From: Leptospirales bacterium
GTDB lineage: Bacteria > Spirochaetota > Leptospiria > Leptospirales > Leptonemataceae
Reading direction: 5' to 3'
Assembly: GCA_016788865.1 (NCBI GenBank)
Contig: JAEUSB010000074.1
Coordinates: forward strand, 23,492-87,491
Length of the DNA: 64,000 nt
Below are positions 62,867-64,000 of the stretch, in pieces; the stretch's first letter is position 1, and each line of letters opens with the position of its first letter. Position numbers and translations under genes: made by a program. The notes below the pieces were generated by a model. It saw only the letters and a list, made by a program, of their open reading frames with translations. It did not search any database and had not been told where the DNA came from.

Positions 62867-64000
62867 ATGCAATGTAGAAAACTGGATCAAAACGAGAGAA
62901 GGCTTCCTGTATGCAGAAATTCGTTCCTGATCGCTGCGTTCGCGGCCATAATCAGCGTCACGCCTTCATTCGCAGAAAAAGGGGCGCGCGACGCCGGGCA
63001 ATATTTGAGAGAAGTTAGATCCAACCCCCAGGCTTTACGCGCCTTCATGAAGCGCATGCCCAAGGGCGCGGAACTACACACACACCTTTCCGGCACACCC
63101 ACCCCGGACCGCTTATTGCAATTAGCTGCGGAATCAAAAAGCGCCAAGTATTTTGTGAGTTTGCCGATGAAGGTCGAACCAACCGAGGATCCCACGGCTT
63201 ACGCCTTCGTGGCCGTAGCAGCTGGTAGCCAGCCACCCACAAATCCTAAGCTGAAATACGTCACACCATCGGCACTGCTCGAAGCAAAATCCGGAGACAT
63301 CAAGGCGCACCTGCTGGAGTTTCGCCAGGCGAACCTGATAAACGCGCGCGATGCAAAGCCACTTGCAACTTTCTATGCAACCACTTTCCAGCGTCGCGGA
63401 GCGGTTGTGAACAATCGTGAGATGCTACCGCGCATGATTGTTGATGAAATCAAGAACGCCCGGCAGCATCGCGTCAGCTACCTGGAGATCCAGCTGAACC
63501 CATTTCCTACGGATCCAACGCTGAAAGCCGCAGACAATGAACGTTCCATCAACCCGACAAGCGCTCGCGAGTATTTACAAACGTTAGTCGATGTGGTAGA
63601 TAAAGAAAACAAAGGTGTCAGTCATACGCAACAAGTTCATGTGCGCTTTGTCCTGGCCTTTTTGCGGACAAGCCCGCGCATCCTTACCCAACTCCCAATT
63701 GCGTTTGAAATTGCTTCCGGAAAGGACGCTGTCGCCCAGGCAATTGCCGGAATCAACCTGGTGGGGAATGAATACTCAGACGATTTAAGAGCAGGTCAAT
63801 TCATTGCCGGACCTGAAAATATGCGCGACTATCTGCTCACACTGAAACGCACATATCCGCGCGTTCATGTGGCACTGCATGCAGGAGAAATTACTACCTG
63901 GGATTGGCACATTCGCGATTCTGCGCTTGCCGGCGCCGAGCGAATTGGACATGCAGTGAATCTTGGGCTCAGTCCGGAGGACGTAGACTCAAATCTATTA
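62867..64000 (+). CDS. secreted adenosine deaminase-like protein, 5' part
   Basis: The frame is open for 378 codons to the window end. A signal-like segment (residues 18-36) is followed by KGAELHTHLSG (metal-binding HxH, about residue 71), VGNEYS, ALHAGEIT and ERIGHAVNLG, all active-site motifs of the adenosine deaminase family. The form KGAELHTHLSG and the leader resemble extracellular ADGF/CECR1-type enzymes. It would convert adenosine to inosine outside the cytoplasm. The C-terminus is missing. Confidence 0.82.
   Translation, partial: MQCRKLDQNERRLPVCRNSFLIAAFAAIISVTPSFAEKGARDAGQYLREVRSNPQALRAFMKRMPKGAELHTHLSGTPTPDRLLQLAAESKSAKYFVSLPMKVEPTEDPTAYAFVAVAAGSQPPTNPKLKYVTPSALLEAKSGDIKAHLLEFRQANLINARDAKPLATFYATTFQRRGAVVNNREMLPRMIVDEIKNARQHRVSYLEIQLNPFPTDPTLKAADNERSINPTSAREYLQTLVDVVDKENKGVSHTQQVHVRFVLAFLRTSPRILTQLPIAFEIASGKDAVAQAIAGINLVGNEYSDDLRAGQFIAGPENMRDYLLTLKRTYPRVHVALHAGEITTWDWHIRDSALAGAERIGHAVNLGLSPEDVDSNLL

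Overview
The window looks like chromosomal DNA of a spirochaete, most likely a Leptospirales relative. This is inferred, not proven: there are many small secreted lipoproteins of the TRL-like and SH3 types, a FliH flagellar protein, a LolA lipoprotein carrier (so an outer membrane), a bactofilin, and base composition near 50% GC. There is no rRNA, no insertion sequence and no CRISPR array. Three tRNA genes are present: Leu-CAA, initiator fMet and elongator Met.

Layout. 1-10.8 kb: the 3' part of lpd, a lipase-like hydrolase coupled to maf and rsmE, tRNA-Leu, a GAF-GGDEF diguanylate cyclase, the two Met tRNAs separated by a terminator, a plsC-type acyltransferase, an AsmA-like protein, and a three-gene minus-strand unit (DUF4105 membrane protein plus two tandem hydrolase-like lipoproteins). 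11-14.5 kb: a cluster of small TRL-like lipoproteins on both strands that share two cysteines. 14.5-20.5 kb: fliH, then a plus-strand run of enoyl-CoA hydratase, dcd, cysE, an unknown gene, an aldo/keto reductase, a TPR protein and bactofilin.

20.5-37.9 kb is one long minus-strand run of core genes, many overlapping by 4 bases: ftsK, lolA, rodZ-like, rimO, pgsA, trpD, yajC, a proline-rich membrane protein, secD, secF, ribD, pcrA/uvrD, a small secreted protein and cysQ, followed by hfq and a glycosyltransferase. 37.9-39.5 kb holds a marR-DUF4442 pair with two copies of the same operator core, flanked by degenerate non-coding repeats. 39.5-42.6 kb is dut-pnp-rpsO and 55.9-61.6 kb is truB-rbfA-infB-nusA-rimP.

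Between rpsO and truB, which are usually neighbours in bacteria, sits a 13-kb accessory island (42.7-55.8 kb). It carries leucine-rich-repeat lipoproteins, two large paralogous lipoproteins, five SH3-domain envelope proteins (one frameshifted), two further lipoproteins, a LuxR-type two-component system and a small PH-domain membrane protein. Two divergent intergenic regions of the island carry nearly the same palindrome (AATATCC-N4/5-GGGATA), one of them in front of the kinase gene. This suggests a dedicated envelope-surveillance regulon and is the best candidate for an undescribed system here. The window ends with a beta-propeller lipoprotein and the 5' part of a secreted adenosine-deaminase-like gene.
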